Shown: piece after piece, positions 25,834 through 34,671 of the stretch
How positions within the stretch are numbered: the stretch's first letter is position 1
Layout: each line of letters opens with the position of its first letter
Source: Paracoccus halophilus
Lineage (GTDB): Bacteria > Pseudomonadota > Alphaproteobacteria > Rhodobacterales > Rhodobacteraceae
Length of the DNA: 64,000 nucleotides
Assembly: GCF_000763905.1 (NCBI RefSeq)
Contig: NZ_JRKN01000005.1
Location: 124,001-188,000 of the forward strand
Reading direction: 5' to 3'
Notes under the pieces: generated by a model
Seen by the model: the letters and a program-made list of their open reading frames with translations, nothing else
Told to the model about the DNA's origin: nothing
Databases searched by the model: none
Made by a program: the position numbers and the translations under genes

Positions 25834-26466
25834 TCACAGGCGGATCGCGCCGATGAGCAGCGCCTGCTCCAGCCGGTCGACGGCATCGGCCAGCCGCTCA
25901 TCCACCAGATGCAGGTACTGCGTCCAGTCCGACAGCCGGGAAAGCTCTTCCACGCCGTCGGAAATGCCGCGCAGCCCGATCAGCGGCAGTCCACAGCGCT
26001 GGCATGCGCGCAGCACGGCATAGGTCTCCATATCGACCATATCCGCCGCGACCGGATCATAGCCGGCACCGCTGACCACGCTGGCGCCGGTCGCGACCGT
26101 GGCGGCTGGCAGACCGGGAATCCGCAGCGGCAGGGCGATCCGCGCGGGCAGGTCCAGAAGCGGCGTCTGCCCCTTGGGAAAGCCCAGCACCGTGGCATCC
26201 ATATCGCGATATTCGACCGCCGAAACCTGATAGACCGCCGCCTGTTCCAGCGAGCGCGACCCGGCCGAGCCTAGCGAGACGACCAGTTCGGGCAGTTCGC
26301 CCCGGCCCTGCAGATGCGCAAGCGTCGCGGTCAGCGATACCGCAGCCTCGACCGGGCCGATTCCGGTGATCAGGGGGGAAATGCGGCGGCGAAGTTGGGC
26401 GCCATATTCGGTTTCCGCCGCCATGACGAACAGGACATGCCGGCCGGCGAGAACATCGGCCTTCAT
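25834..26466 (-). CDS. MTA/SAH nucleosidase-like purine phosphorylase family protein
   Basis: A 210-residue protein of the PNP/UDP phosphorylase superfamily. The segments TGIGPVEAAVSL, SLGSAGSRSLEQA, the DMETYAVLRAC motif that contacts the ribose, and GISDG are those of 5'-methylthioadenosine/S-adenosylhomocysteine nucleosidases, which cleave the adenine from these by-products. The N-terminus carries VLFVMAAETEYG, with the conserved Glu equivalent of the family's base-binding loop. ATG at 26466 (MKADVL) is preferred over an upstream frame. It is downstream of the PAS gene on the same strand, 114 bp away. Exact substrate preference is inferred. Confidence 0.82.
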   Translation of the reverse strand: MKADVLAGRHVLFVMAAETEYGAQLRRRISPLITGIGPVEAAVSLTATLAHLQGRGELPELVVSLGSAGSRSLEQAAVYQVSAVEYRDMDATVLGFPKGQTPLLDLPARIALPLRIPGLPAATVATGASVVSGAGYDPVAADMVDMETYAVLRACQRCGLPLIGLRGISDGVEELSRLSDWTQYLHLVDERLADAVDRLEQALLIGAIRL

Positions 26467-26580
26467 TCTGCGGCCCACCCGCCGCATCCCACGCGGATGT
26501 CGATCATCCTGTCATTCCTTCTGCCGTTGCGTGCCCAGCGAAACCCATCCGGGTCGTCAGGACAAGCCCGGGGGCGCGAT

Positions 26581-28173
26581 CTAGCCAAGCGCGCGCCGTC
26601 GCCCCTGATCCGTTTCATGCGGCGTCGCGCCGTCGGGCCTGGCGGCATTCCTGGAGGGCGAGGGCGCCGGCATCGGTGTCGAGAAGATCAGCAGGAAACG
26701 GCCACCCGAAAGCGGACGCAGCCCCCATGACAGCAATCCGCCCGAGGGGCCGGCCATGGCACCGCTCAGGGCGTGTTCGGGCAGGGCGTCGTTCAGCGCC
26801 TCGCGCAGCATGGTCAGGCCGGGGCTCTGACCGCAGGCATCGATCCAGCCGGCGACATGTTCGTCCAGCGTATTGCGGGCCATGCCGTCCCAAAGCTCGC
26901 CATAGCGGCGGTTCGAGGTCAGCAGGTCGCCGTTGGCGGCGAATACCGCCACCGCATCCTGAAGCGCGTCCAGCACCTCGGCCCCCAGGGACAGGTCGGC
27001 GCGGAACTTGCGGGTCAGAGAGATTTCCGAGGTGATGTCGTCGAACAGAAATGCGATGGCGCCGTCGGGATGCGGCCGGCCGGTGACCCGATAGGTCTGC
27101 CCGCCCGGCAGCGACCAGATTTCGACATGGTGCCCCGAGGATGCCGCCGCCTCGAGAGAGTTCATCTGGCTGCGCCAGCTGCGGTAATCCTTGGGTTCGG
27201 GCACCATCCGGGCCTCGCGCAGGCGATCCAGAAATGCGTAAAGCGTAGGGCGCGCGGTCAGAAACCCGGTCGCCAGCCCGGTCAGGTCGATCAGGGCCGG
27301 GTTGAACAGCTGCAGATTCCGCTCGCGGTCGAAAATGGCAAGGCCGATGGGCAGATCGGCAAATGTCTTGGTCAGCGTCTGCACGAACTCACGCAGGCTG
27401 CGTTCGGCCCTGACCGTCGCGTCCGCGGGCAGGGCGATGACGACCGTCTGATCCGCCAGTTCATGCGTAAAGCAATCATACCAGCGGCTCTGCCCGCCGT
27501 GATCCAGCCGCACCCGCCGGGCGGCATCGCGAGCGGCGCCCTTGGGCGGTGTGGCCGGCAGATCGATCAGTTGCGGCAGCGGCCAGCGGGTTTCACCGTC
27601 CGACCTGGCCTCGACCAGATCCAGATAGGCCGAATTCGCCCAGGTGACATGGCCTTGCCGATCCTGCCGCCAGGCCAGCATGGGGGAATGGTCCATCGTG
27701 CTGCGCAGGATCTCGAGTTCGCTTTCCATCGCGGAATGGGACAGCGAATCGATCAGGATACCGGCATTTTCGGCGTCGGAATCGGTCAGCGTGATCCGCA
27801 GCACATCCTCGCCAAGATCCTCGGCCAGCAAGCGCAGCGTCGACTGGCCCGATCGCTCGGTCAGTTCGGTTCGTGGGGCAGCGCCAAGACTGGCGAGCCT
27901 GTCCGCCGAATCCGGCAACCGCATCGACAGCCACGCGGTCAGCCGCCGCCAGTCCCCCTCGCCGGGCTGGGTGGCCAGGAGCGCCCGCGCCGGCCCGGTA
28001 GCATCGATCAGATCCCTGTTCCTGAACAGAAATACGATCGGCTCAAGACCCCGGTCCAGCATCACGCCAGGGGCGTTCGGCCACTGACGCCTGCCGATCA
28101 GACGCATCGCGACCAGTGCCAATGCCACCGCCGCGAGCGCCGCAGAAAATGCGATGAGAAACTGAAAGGCCAT
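26581..28173 (-). CDS. Multi-PAS sensory protein without a recognised output domain
   Basis: 530 residues. A membrane helix at about 5-24 is followed by several PAS-like folds: an N-terminal one (about 40-130), one at about 150-230 (STMDHSPMLAWRQDRQGHVTWANSAYLDLV), one at about 270-390 (FADLPIGLAIFDRERNLQLFNPALIDL, ending in DDITSEISL) and one at about 405-500 (LDALQDAVAVFAANGDLLTSNRRYGEL). The histidine box and ATP-binding motifs of the expected kinase are absent, so signal output is unclear; it may act by partner binding. It lies directly downstream of regB in the same direction, 74 bp away. Confidence 0.78.
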   Translation of the reverse strand: MAFQFLIAFSAALAAVALALVAMRLIGRRQWPNAPGVMLDRGLEPIVFLFRNRDLIDATGPARALLATQPGEGDWRRLTAWLSMRLPDSADRLASLGAAPRTELTERSGQSTLRLLAEDLGEDVLRITLTDSDAENAGILIDSLSHSAMESELEILRSTMDHSPMLAWRQDRQGHVTWANSAYLDLVEARSDGETRWPLPQLIDLPATPPKGAARDAARRVRLDHGGQSRWYDCFTHELADQTVVIALPADATVRAERSLREFVQTLTKTFADLPIGLAIFDRERNLQLFNPALIDLTGLATGFLTARPTLYAFLDRLREARMVPEPKDYRSWRSQMNSLEAAASSGHHVEIWSLPGGQTYRVTGRPHPDGAIAFLFDDITSEISLTRKFRADLSLGAEVLDALQDAVAVFAANGDLLTSNRRYGELWDGMARNTLDEHVAGWIDACGQSPGLTMLREALNDALPEHALSGAMAGPSGGLLSWGLRPLSGGRFLLIFSTPMPAPSPSRNAARPDGATPHETDQGRRRALG

Positions 28174-28247
28174 CGCGACATCCCCAGAAATCTACCGTAT
28201 TACAACTATAGCGTGATTAGATAATAATTGGTTAACGCAAAAGTGAT

Positions 28248-29636
28248 TCAGCGGGAAATTTCCGGGTTCAGACCCAGGGCGCCACGATCATCCGCCCTGA
28301 TCGCGTCGAGCTGCCAGGTCACGGTCACGCGGGCGCCGCCATTCGCGCCATTCGCGAAGCCCAGCCGCGCCCCCGATCCTTCGAGCAGGGTCTTGGCGAT
28401 GAACAGGCCCAGGCCCATGCCCTCATAGCCGCCGCCATCCTCGGACCGGGGGCGGGTGGTCAGGAACGGGCTGCCGATTCGCGGCAGCAGCGTCGTCGCA
28501 TAGCCCGGCCCGTCATCCGATATCCGCAGCCACAGCTCGTCCTGGTCGATCCCGGCCTTGATCGTCACCTGTTGCGCGGCGAAATCGACCGCGTTCTGCA
28601 CCAGATTGCGCAGGCCGTGAATGATCGCGGCATCGCGGCGGATCGCCGGCATGGAGGGTGCCGCATCTATGACGATCTCCGGGCCGCGACCCTTGTGCGG
28701 GGCGGCGGCCTCGGCCAGCACCTCGGCCAGCGGCGCCGAGCGGATCAGCAGATCATCCCGCCCCGAGGACCCCATCGACCGCATGATGTCGCGGCAGCGA
28801 TCAGCGGATTGACGCAGCAGCGCGACATCCTCGGCCAGATCGGCGCGCTGCGGCAGGGCCTCGGACAGTTCATCCGCAAGCTCGGTGCTGACCAGCTTGA
28901 TGGTGGCCAGCGGTGTGCCCAGCTCATGCGCGGCCGCGGCGACGACCCCGCCCAGATGCTGCAGCTTCTGTTCGCGCTCCAGCGCCATGCGGGCGGCGAA
29001 AAGCGCCTCGGTCGTGGCGTTGATCTCGGCCGCGACGCGGCGGGCGAAAGCCCCGAAGAACAGCGCCCCGATCACGATGGCAAGCCAGTGCCCCAGCAGG
29101 AGCGGTTCCGAAAGCTGGATCACGCCGCCCGCCTTGAAGCTGAGCGGCTGCGCGAGCAACCCGGCCAGCGTCACCATGACGAAGGTGCCGGCCCCAAGGC
29201 CGAGCAGATAGCGCACCGGCAAGGCGGTGGCGGCGATTGTCACCGGCACCAGCAGCAGCAGCGCAAAGGGGTTGGACAGTCCGCCGGTCAGGGCCAGAAG
29301 CGTGGCGACCTGGGCCAGATCAAAGCCAAGATGCCAGGCGGCCTCGCGCGCCGAGATGCGGCGGCTCTGCCGCAAGGTCAGACCAAGGTTCAGGACCAGC
29401 GCCAGCGCGATCACCGCCAGCACCGCGACCAGCGGAAACTCGGCCCCGATCAGCAGCGCGCCGCAAACCGCCGCGAACTGGCCGGTAATCGCGACCCAAC
29501 GCAACAGGATCAGCGTCCGCAGGCGGATCGGCTCGGGTCCCGGCTGGCCGGGCAGGGGATCGAGATGGCGGGAAAGAAGGCCGAAAGGCACGCGGCGGCT
29601 CCGGTTGATCAGCGGGTTGCCGACATTGATACCCAT
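28248..29636 (-). CDS. regB: Redox-sensing histidine kinase RegB/PrrB
   Basis: 462 residues, the normal RegB length. Six membrane helices (about 42-185) carry the quinone-contact heptad GGLSNPF (118-124). The H-box histidine is H237 in AAAHELGTPLATIK; the redox-active cysteine of the family corresponds to C281 in ADRCRDIMRSM, and the ATP-binding G-box shows GMGLGLFIAK. It phosphorylates RegA and reports quinone/redox state in the cytoplasmic membrane. ATG at 29636 is preferred; the frame runs on upstream, but the conserved protein starts here. It diverges from senC over only 38 bp, so the two share a control region. Confidence 0.95.
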   Translation of the reverse strand: MGINVGNPLINRSRRVPFGLLSRHLDPLPGQPGPEPIRLRTLILLRWVAITGQFAAVCGALLIGAEFPLVAVLAVIALALVLNLGLTLRQSRRISAREAAWHLGFDLAQVATLLALTGGLSNPFALLLLVPVTIAATALPVRYLLGLGAGTFVMVTLAGLLAQPLSFKAGGVIQLSEPLLLGHWLAIVIGALFFGAFARRVAAEINATTEALFAARMALEREQKLQHLGGVVAAAAHELGTPLATIKLVSTELADELSEALPQRADLAEDVALLRQSADRCRDIMRSMGSSGRDDLLIRSAPLAEVLAEAAAPHKGRGPEIVIDAAPSMPAIRRDAAIIHGLRNLVQNAVDFAAQQVTIKAGIDQDELWLRISDDGPGYATTLLPRIGSPFLTTRPRSEDGGGYEGMGLGLFIAKTLLEGSGARLGFANGANGGARVTVTWQLDAIRADDRGALGLNPEISR

Positions 29637-29674
29637 GCGGAAATCGGCGATCAATGTCGGCGGGGAAACGGAGC

Positions 29675-30310
29675 ATGAATATGACAAGGGACAGGCGCAT
29701 CCTGCTGCTGGGCAGCCTTGCGGCCATGCTGCTGCTGGTCGCCGGAGGGCTCTGGCTGTCACGCGGCGCAGCGCCGGGATTCGAGGCCTGCCGCAAGAAC
29801 GGGGTGGCCGGGAGAATGCCGGTCATTGACGCGCCCTTTACGCTGACGGATCAGAATGGCGCGCGGATCTCGTCCCGGCAGATATTCACGAAACCGGCAT
29901 TTGTTTATTTCGGCTATACCTATTGCCCGGATGTCTGTCCTTTGGACGCCGCGCGCAATTCCGAGGCGGTTTCGATTCTGGACAAGCGCGGGATCGAGGT
30001 GACGCCGGTCCTTATCTCGGTCGATCCCGAACGCGACACGCCAGAGGCGCTTGGACAGTTTGTCGCCATGCTTCATCCGCGAATGATCGGCCTGACCGGC
30101 TCGGTCGGGGAAATCGACGCCGTCGCAAGGCAATGGCGCAGCTATTACCGGCTCAATAATCAGGAAGATGACGAATATTATATGGTCGATCACATGACCA
30201 ATACCTATCTCGTCATGCCCGATGCGGGTGTGGTCGAGAGTTTCGACCGCGATATGGGCGCGCAGGACATGGCCGATCGCAGCGAATGTTTTATCCGCGC
30301 CGCGGGTTAA
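29675..30310 (+). CDS. senC: SCO1/SenC/PrrC-type copper chaperone
   Basis: 211 residues. One N-terminal membrane anchor (about 8-27) is followed by a periplasmic thioredoxin-fold domain with the copper-binding CPDVC (C84, C88) and the ligand histidine H173 in VDHMTNTYLV. SCO proteins deliver copper to the CuA site of cytochrome oxidase; in Rhodobacter, PrrC/SenC also affects the RegBA redox signal. ATG at 29675 is chosen because GGGGAAA lies 7-8 bases ahead; an ATG at 29654 would leave almost no space before regB. It is followed by regA. Confidence 0.94.
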   Translation: MNMTRDRRILLLGSLAAMLLLVAGGLWLSRGAAPGFEACRKNGVAGRMPVIDAPFTLTDQNGARISSRQIFTKPAFVYFGYTYCPDVCPLDAARNSEAVSILDKRGIEVTPVLISVDPERDTPEALGQFVAMLHPRMIGLTGSVGEIDAVARQWRSYYRLNNQEDDEYYMVDHMTNTYLVMPDAGVVESFDRDMGAQDMADRSECFIRAAG

Positions 30311-30390
30311 CAGGGACCGGCCGGCAGCAGGAATTTGACCACCCCCGCCGAATGGGCTTATTTACCCTGAAGCGCTTCAAGGTATCGAAT

Positions 30391-30939
30391 ATGACCGCAA
30401 ACACGGAAATCGGATCAGATCCCAGCCTCCTGCTTGTCGATGACGACGAGATCTTCCTGAACAGGCTGTCCCGGGCAATGGAAAAACGCGGCTTTGCCGT
30501 CACCCGCGCCGCCTCGGTGGCCGAGGCGCGCGCCGCGCTGCGTGCGGGGCCGCCCGCCTATGCGGTGATCGACCTGCGGCTCGAGGATGGGAACGGGCTG
30601 GATATCGTCGATGCCCTGCGCGACGCGCGCGAGGATGCGCGCATCGTCGTGCTGACCGGCTATGGCGCCATCGCGACGGCCGTCGCGGCGGTCAAGATGG
30701 GGGCCACCGATTACCTGTCCAAACCCGCCGATGCCGATGACATCACGCATGCCCTGCTGTCGCGCGGCGCAACCCTGCCGCCGCCACCCGAAGCACCGAT
30801 GTCGGCGGATCGCATCAGATGGGAACATATCCAGCGCGTTTACGAACAATGCGACCGCAATGTCAGCGAAACCGCGCGCAGATTGCATATGCATCGCCGT
30901 ACATTGCAGCGGATATTGGCCAAAAGAAGCCCCCGCTAA
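30391..30939 (+). CDS. regA: Response regulator RegA/PrrA
   Basis: 182 residues. The receiver domain (about 12-125) has acidic residues D17-D19, phosphorylated aspartate D61 in VIDLRLEDG, the conserved threonine in VLTGYG and the lysine in LSKPAD. A poly-proline linker (PPPPEAP) and a Fis-type helix-turn-helix (about 135-182, ETARRLHMHRRTLQRILAKR) follow. This is the global redox regulator of respiration, nitrogen metabolism and, where present, photosynthesis genes. The ATG at 30391 follows AAGG; 80 bp separate it from senC. Confidence 0.96.
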   Translation: MTANTEIGSDPSLLLVDDDEIFLNRLSRAMEKRGFAVTRAASVAEARAALRAGPPAYAVIDLRLEDGNGLDIVDALRDAREDARIVVLTGYGAIATAVAAVKMGATDYLSKPADADDITHALLSRGATLPPPPEAPMSADRIRWEHIQRVYEQCDRNVSETARRLHMHRRTLQRILAKRSPR

Positions 30940-31022
30940 TAATTCGCAATTTTACCAATTTTTCATTCCGGGTTTAAATGTTATCGTCGCGTCACATAAC
31001 TGCCAAACCCAGGAATCCCGGT

Positions 31023-31331
31023 ATGAATATTGATCTAGACAACATGTCCCTGCGCGATTTGCGCGATTTGCGCAATCGGCTCGACCGCGCCATTTCCACA
31101 TTCGAGGAACGCCGCAAACGCGAAGCGCTGGCTGCCGCCCAAACCGCCGTTCGCGAATTCGGATTCAACCTGGCGGATTTGACCAACGGCAAAGCCGTCC
31201 GCAACAAGGCCGCGCCCAAATACGCCAACCCCGCCGATCCCACCATGACCTGGACCGGCCGGGGCCGCAAACCGCGTTGGGTGCAGGAACATCTGGACGC
31301 CGGCAAGGATCTGGCGGATCTGCAGATCTGA
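31023..31331 (+). CDS. hvrA: H-NS-like nucleoid/trans-acting regulator HvrA
   Basis: A 102-residue H-NS-family protein. The N-terminal coiled-coil oligomerisation region (about 8-45, LRDLRNRLDRAISTFEERRKR) and the C-terminal DNA-binding domain with TWTGRGRKPRWVQEHLDAG are both visible. In Rhodobacter capsulatus hvrA lies next to regA and modulates photosynthetic and nitrogen-fixation genes; the same order is seen here. A strong terminator follows 33 bp after the stop. ATG at 31023 is chosen over a longer frame because family homology starts there. Confidence 0.9.
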   Translation: MNIDLDNMSLRDLRDLRNRLDRAISTFEERRKREALAAAQTAVREFGFNLADLTNGKAVRNKAAPKYANPADPTMTWTGRGRKPRWVQEHLDAGKDLADLQI

Positions 31332-31364
31332 CCCGCTGATTGCAACCCGAAGAAGAAACGGAAC

Positions 31365-31396
31365 AACCCCGCAGAATTGATGCGGGGTTTTCTTTT
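31365..31396 (+). terminator. Rho-independent terminator after hvrA
   Basis: AACCCCGCA and TGCGGGGTT pair over nine bases with a 7-base loop, followed by TTCTTTT. It ends the senC-regA-hvrA unit. Confidence 0.93.
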
Positions 31397-31439
31397 CACG
31401 TGTCGCGATTTTCGGATTACAGCTTTGGCGGGCTATTTC

Positions 31440-32045
31440 TTATTGGCCGTCAATCTGCGCCATCAATATGCCAAATCTTTCCAGATAGGCATTGCGCGTC
31501 TCGCGCGGGGGACGCAGGCGGATTTCCAGCCCCGACAGCAGTTCCGGCTGCGGGACGGGAAACAGCCGGTCGGCCTCGGCGCGCGAAAACCCGGCGATCT
31601 GCACCGCCTCGAGCCAGGCCGAGACGCGATCGGCGCGCTTGATCGCCCGCTTGACCTGCGCGGGGATCTGCGCCGGCAGACCGAAACGGCGATGGATGGC
31701 GGCGCTCAGACGGCTGTCCATCTCGCCATAGGCGGCGCCGATGGCGGCCTTGACCGGCGAAATCATGTCGCCGATCACATATTCGGGCGCGTCATGCAGC
31801 AGCGCGGCCAGCCGCCAGCGCGGATCGCAAGCCGGATTGCCGCGCGCATAAAGCTCCTCGACCAGCAGCGAATGTTCGGCGACGCTATAGGCCCAGTCGC
31901 CCCGGGTCTGGCCGTTCCAGCGCGCCACGAAGGCCAGTCCGTGGGCGATATCGTCGATCTCGATATCCACCGGCGTCGGGTCCAGCAGATCCAGACGCCG
32001 CCCGGAAAGCATCCTTTGCCAGGCGCGCTTTGCCCGTTTCGCCAT
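31440..32045 (-). CDS. HD-domain hydrolase (YfbR/5'-nucleotidase-like)
   Basis: 201 residues with an HD metal-binding core: histidine in AYSVAEHSLLV, the paired HD in ALLHDAPEYVIGD and the distal aspartate in IKRADRVSAWLEA. This arrangement is shared with YfbR-type deoxynucleoside 5'-monophosphatases and related small HD hydrolases; the substrate is unproven. It is downstream of secB on the same strand but behind secB's terminator. Confidence 0.87.
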   Translation of the reverse strand: MAKRAKRAWQRMLSGRRLDLLDPTPVDIEIDDIAHGLAFVARWNGQTRGDWAYSVAEHSLLVEELYARGNPACDPRWRLAALLHDAPEYVIGDMISPVKAAIGAAYGEMDSRLSAAIHRRFGLPAQIPAQVKRAIKRADRVSAWLEAVQIAGFSRAEADRLFPVPQPELLSGLEIRLRPPRETRNAYLERFGILMAQIDGQ

Positions 32046-32069
32046 GACTCCCCCGGCTTGATCGCAAAT

Positions 32070-32104
32070 GAAAAGGCCCGCCGGCCCGATGAACCTGCGG
32101 GCCT
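32070..32104 (-). terminator. Rho-independent terminator after secB
   Basis: AGGCCCGC and GCGGGCCT pair around a 15-base loop on the minus strand, followed by TTTT. It starts 17 bp past the secB stop. Confidence 0.8.
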
Positions 32105-32121
32105 GGCATGGACCGACAGCC

Positions 32122-32643
32122 TCAGGACAGGGGCTGGTCGGCCGGGCGCTCGGCCTGCATGCGGCGCGCGATCTCCTGCCGGTACAGCGCGACGAAATCG
32201 ACCGGATCCATGTTGAAAGGCGGAAAACCGCCGTCGCGGGTCATGTCCGACACGATCCGGCGCACAAAGGGAAACAGCATGCGCGGGCATTCGATCATCA
32301 GGAACGGATGCATCTGGTCCTCGGGGATGCCTTCGACGCGGAAGACGCCGCCGTAATCCAGCTCGCACAGGAACAGCGGCGATTTGTCCTGCGCATTCGA
32401 GGATTGCACGCGGAACTTGGTGATCACCTCATATTGATGCTCGGTCTGGCGCTTGCGGGCGTCCAGACTGACCTGCACGGTAATCTCGGGCTTGACCTCG
32501 CCCGAGGGCAGGCCCTTCTGCGCCACCGCGTTCTCAAACGAGAGATCGCGGATATATTGCGTCAGGATCTGCATCCGCACGGCGGGCTGATCGGGTTTCG
32601 GCGCCTCGGACGCGGGCGCGCCGTTACTGTTCTCGTCGGTCAT
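32122..32643 (-). CDS. secB: Protein-export chaperone SecB
   Basis: 173 residues. SecB is a tetrameric cytoplasmic chaperone that keeps precursors unfolded and hands them to SecA. Recognisable are QILTQYIRDLSFENA, the VITKFRV strand, CELDYGGVFRVEGIP and FLMIECPRMLFPFVRRIVSDM. AGGAG lies ahead of the ATG at 32643. It follows fxsA-like gene on the same strand (48 bp). The acidic/Asn-rich N-terminus of about 20 residues is a common alphaproteobacterial variation. Confidence 0.96.
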   Translation of the reverse strand: MTDENSNGAPASEAPKPDQPAVRMQILTQYIRDLSFENAVAQKGLPSGEVKPEITVQVSLDARKRQTEHQYEVITKFRVQSSNAQDKSPLFLCELDYGGVFRVEGIPEDQMHPFLMIECPRMLFPFVRRIVSDMTRDGGFPPFNMDPVDFVALYRQEIARRMQAERPADQPLS

Positions 32644-32691
32644 GAATTCTCCTCGGATTTGCGGGGGTTCTAGCACCCCCGCGGATGACGC

Positions 32692-33261
32692 TCAATGGCG
32701 TGTCCATCCGGAATTGCCGCGCCGCGATCCGGTCGGCGGGGTCTCTTGCCCATCGGTCAGCCCCTCGCGGATCGGGGCGGGCGGGTCGTCCTGCACCGAA
32801 TATTCGCCATCGATCGCCTCATCCGCGCCCCAGCGGCCGTCGCGGCGAAACCCAGCCGGAAAATCGTCGCCGAAATCGCCCCCCGCGCGGTACCAGCCGA
32901 AACCGCCGCCCGAGACGCTGACCCGCGCCGCCATGCGCCGCAGGATCAGCTCGCGCAGCGGCGCGATCAGCAGAAGAAGCCCCATGGCGCTGGTGAACAG
33001 GCCCGGCAATACCAGCAAAAGCCCGCCGATCATCACCAGCGCGGCATGCGCCATCGGCTTGGCCGGGTCGCCGAATTGCTGCATCGCGCGCTGCAGGTTC
33101 ATCGCCGTCCGCGCCCCCTGCCGGCGCATGACCGCAAACCCAAGCGCCGCCGAGGCCAGAACCAGCGCGATCACCGGCATGACGCCGATCGCGCCGCCGA
33201 CCTGGATGAACAGCGCGATCTCGATGATCGGCAGCAGGACAAATGGCAGCATCAGCCACAT
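32692..33261 (-). CDS. fxsA: FxsA-family membrane protein
   Basis: 189 residues with three hydrophobic helices (about 5-45 and 75-105) of the FxsA fold: MWLMLPFVLLPIIEIALFIQVG, RRQGARTAMN and GLLLVLPGLFTSAMGLLL. E. coli FxsA influences F exclusion of phage T7; the general role is unclear. The C-terminal 80 residues are a variable hydrophilic tail (disordered in appearance). GGAGGAAA precedes the ATG at 33261. It is divergent from the Tim44-like gene. Confidence 0.85.
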   Translation of the reverse strand: MWLMLPFVLLPIIEIALFIQVGGAIGVMPVIALVLASAALGFAVMRRQGARTAMNLQRAMQQFGDPAKPMAHAALVMIGGLLLVLPGLFTSAMGLLLLIAPLRELILRRMAARVSVSGGGFGWYRAGGDFGDDFPAGFRRDGRWGADEAIDGEYSVQDDPPAPIREGLTDGQETPPTGSRRGNSGWTRH

Positions 33262-33372
33262 GAAAGCTATTTCCTCCGGCAGTTCTATTTCCGACGCCTT
33301 AACTGGACTTGGGCCGGTCTGCACCCTACATAAGCATCCAAATCTCAGATACAAACTTGGTTAGGTCCGTCG

Positions 33373-34029
33373 ATGTCGAACCCTCTGCTGCAACTGCTGG
33401 TGCTGGCCGCGATCGCTGTCTTTCTGATCCTGCGCCTGCGCGGCGTTCTGGGCACGCGCGACGGGTTCGAACAGCCCCGGCAGCCGGACGAGCCGATACA
33501 GCGCCGCGGGCCGCAGATCAGGGACAGCGCCGGCGACGTCGATGACAGCGACATCACCGACCATGCCGAGCCGGGCAGCCCGACCGCCCTGGCACTGTCG
33601 CAGATGAAACGGATCGAGCCGGATTTCGCCGTCGGCCCGTTCCTGTCGGGCGCGAAATCCGCCTATGAGATGATCCTGATGGCCTTCGAGCGCGGCGATC
33701 TCTCCGAGGTGCGCGAGTTTCTGGCGCCGCAGGTGGCCGAGGCGTTTGAATCGGTGATCGCCGACCGCAAGGCCCGCGGCCTGACCACCGAGGCGCAATT
33801 CCTTGGCACCCGCGAAACCGCGCTTGCCGCTGCGGAATTCACCCCCGAGACCGGCATGGCCGAACTGTCGGTGCGCTTTGTCGGCGAAATGATCGCCGCC
33901 ACCCGCGACAGCGACGGCAATGTGGTCGAGGGTGACCCGAAGGCCGCCCGCAAACAGCGCGACACCTGGACCTTTGCCCGGCGAATGGGTCAGGACGACC
34001 CCAACTGGCAGTTGGTCGCCACGGCCTGA
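33373..34029 (+). CDS. Tim44/TimA-like protein
   Basis: 218 residues: one N-terminal membrane helix (about 5-24), a low-complexity polar linker (about 28-75) and a C-terminal Tim44-like domain (about 80-215, with GPFLSGAKSAYEMILMAFERGD and TWTFARRMGQDDPNWQLVAT). Bacterial TimA proteins of alphaproteobacteria are relatives of the mitochondrial import motor component and probably work at the inner membrane with protein export or quality control. It is followed after 3 bp by smr and lies divergent from fxsA-secB, which fits an export-related neighbourhood. Confidence 0.86.
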   Translation: MSNPLLQLLVLAAIAVFLILRLRGVLGTRDGFEQPRQPDEPIQRRGPQIRDSAGDVDDSDITDHAEPGSPTALALSQMKRIEPDFAVGPFLSGAKSAYEMILMAFERGDLSEVREFLAPQVAEAFESVIADRKARGLTTEAQFLGTRETALAAAEFTPETGMAELSVRFVGEMIAATRDSDGNVVEGDPKAARKQRDTWTFARRMGQDDPNWQLVATA

Positions 34030-34032
34030 TCC

Positions 34033-34641
34033 ATGGCGCGGCGACGGGGACTTTCGGCCGAGGAGAAAGCCCTCTGGTCGCGTATCGCCGCCACCGCCCT
34101 GCCGCTGCACCCGGCGCGCAAGCGGGCCGGATCGGCTGCGCAATCGCCACCCGATCCCATGCCCGCGCCAAAGGAGGCGCCGCCGGCCCCGGAACAGCCG
34201 CCGCAATTCAAGGGTCTGCGGCTTTCCGGCAGGCTGAACGGCGGCGGCAGCAGCATGAACCTGTCACCGCAGCCCCGCGACAGGCTCGGCGAGCAGCCGC
34301 TGCGCATGGATCACAAGACCCATCGCCAGATGACGCGCGGCAAGCTGGCGCCCGAGGCGCGGATCGACCTGCATGGCATGACGCTGGCGGTGGCGCAGCC
34401 GGCGCTGACGAGCTTCATCATGCGCGCCTATGCCGAGGGCCGGCGGCTGGTGCTGGTCATCACCGGCAAGGGCCGCGCGGGCGGGCCGGACGCGCCCTTG
34501 CCGGTGCGCCCCGGCGCCCTGCGCCATCATGTGCCGCATTGGCTGCAAATGCCGCCGCTTGGCGGCATCGTGCTGCAGATCCGCGCCGCCCATCGCCGGC
34601 ATGGCGGCGATGGCGCCTATTACGTCTATCTGCGTCGGTAA
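34033..34641 (+). CDS. Smr/MutS2-type domain protein
   Basis: 202 residues. A proline-rich N-terminal half precedes an Smr domain (about 95-202) with RIDLHGMTLAVAQ, the LVITGKG motif and the C-terminal GAYYVYLRR. Smr domains are nucleases active on DNA or RNA. The start is close to the end of the Tim44-like gene, indicating one transcript. In many relatives an MltA lytic transglycosylase lies between these two; it is absent here. Confidence 0.86.
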   Translation: MARRRGLSAEEKALWSRIAATALPLHPARKRAGSAAQSPPDPMPAPKEAPPAPEQPPQFKGLRLSGRLNGGGSSMNLSPQPRDRLGEQPLRMDHKTHRQMTRGKLAPEARIDLHGMTLAVAQPALTSFIMRAYAEGRRLVLVITGKGRAGGPDAPLPVRPGALRHHVPHWLQMPPLGGIVLQIRAAHRRHGGDGAYYVYLRR

Positions 34642-34671
34642 CGAATCCGGGGCGCGATCAGCGCCGGCGCG

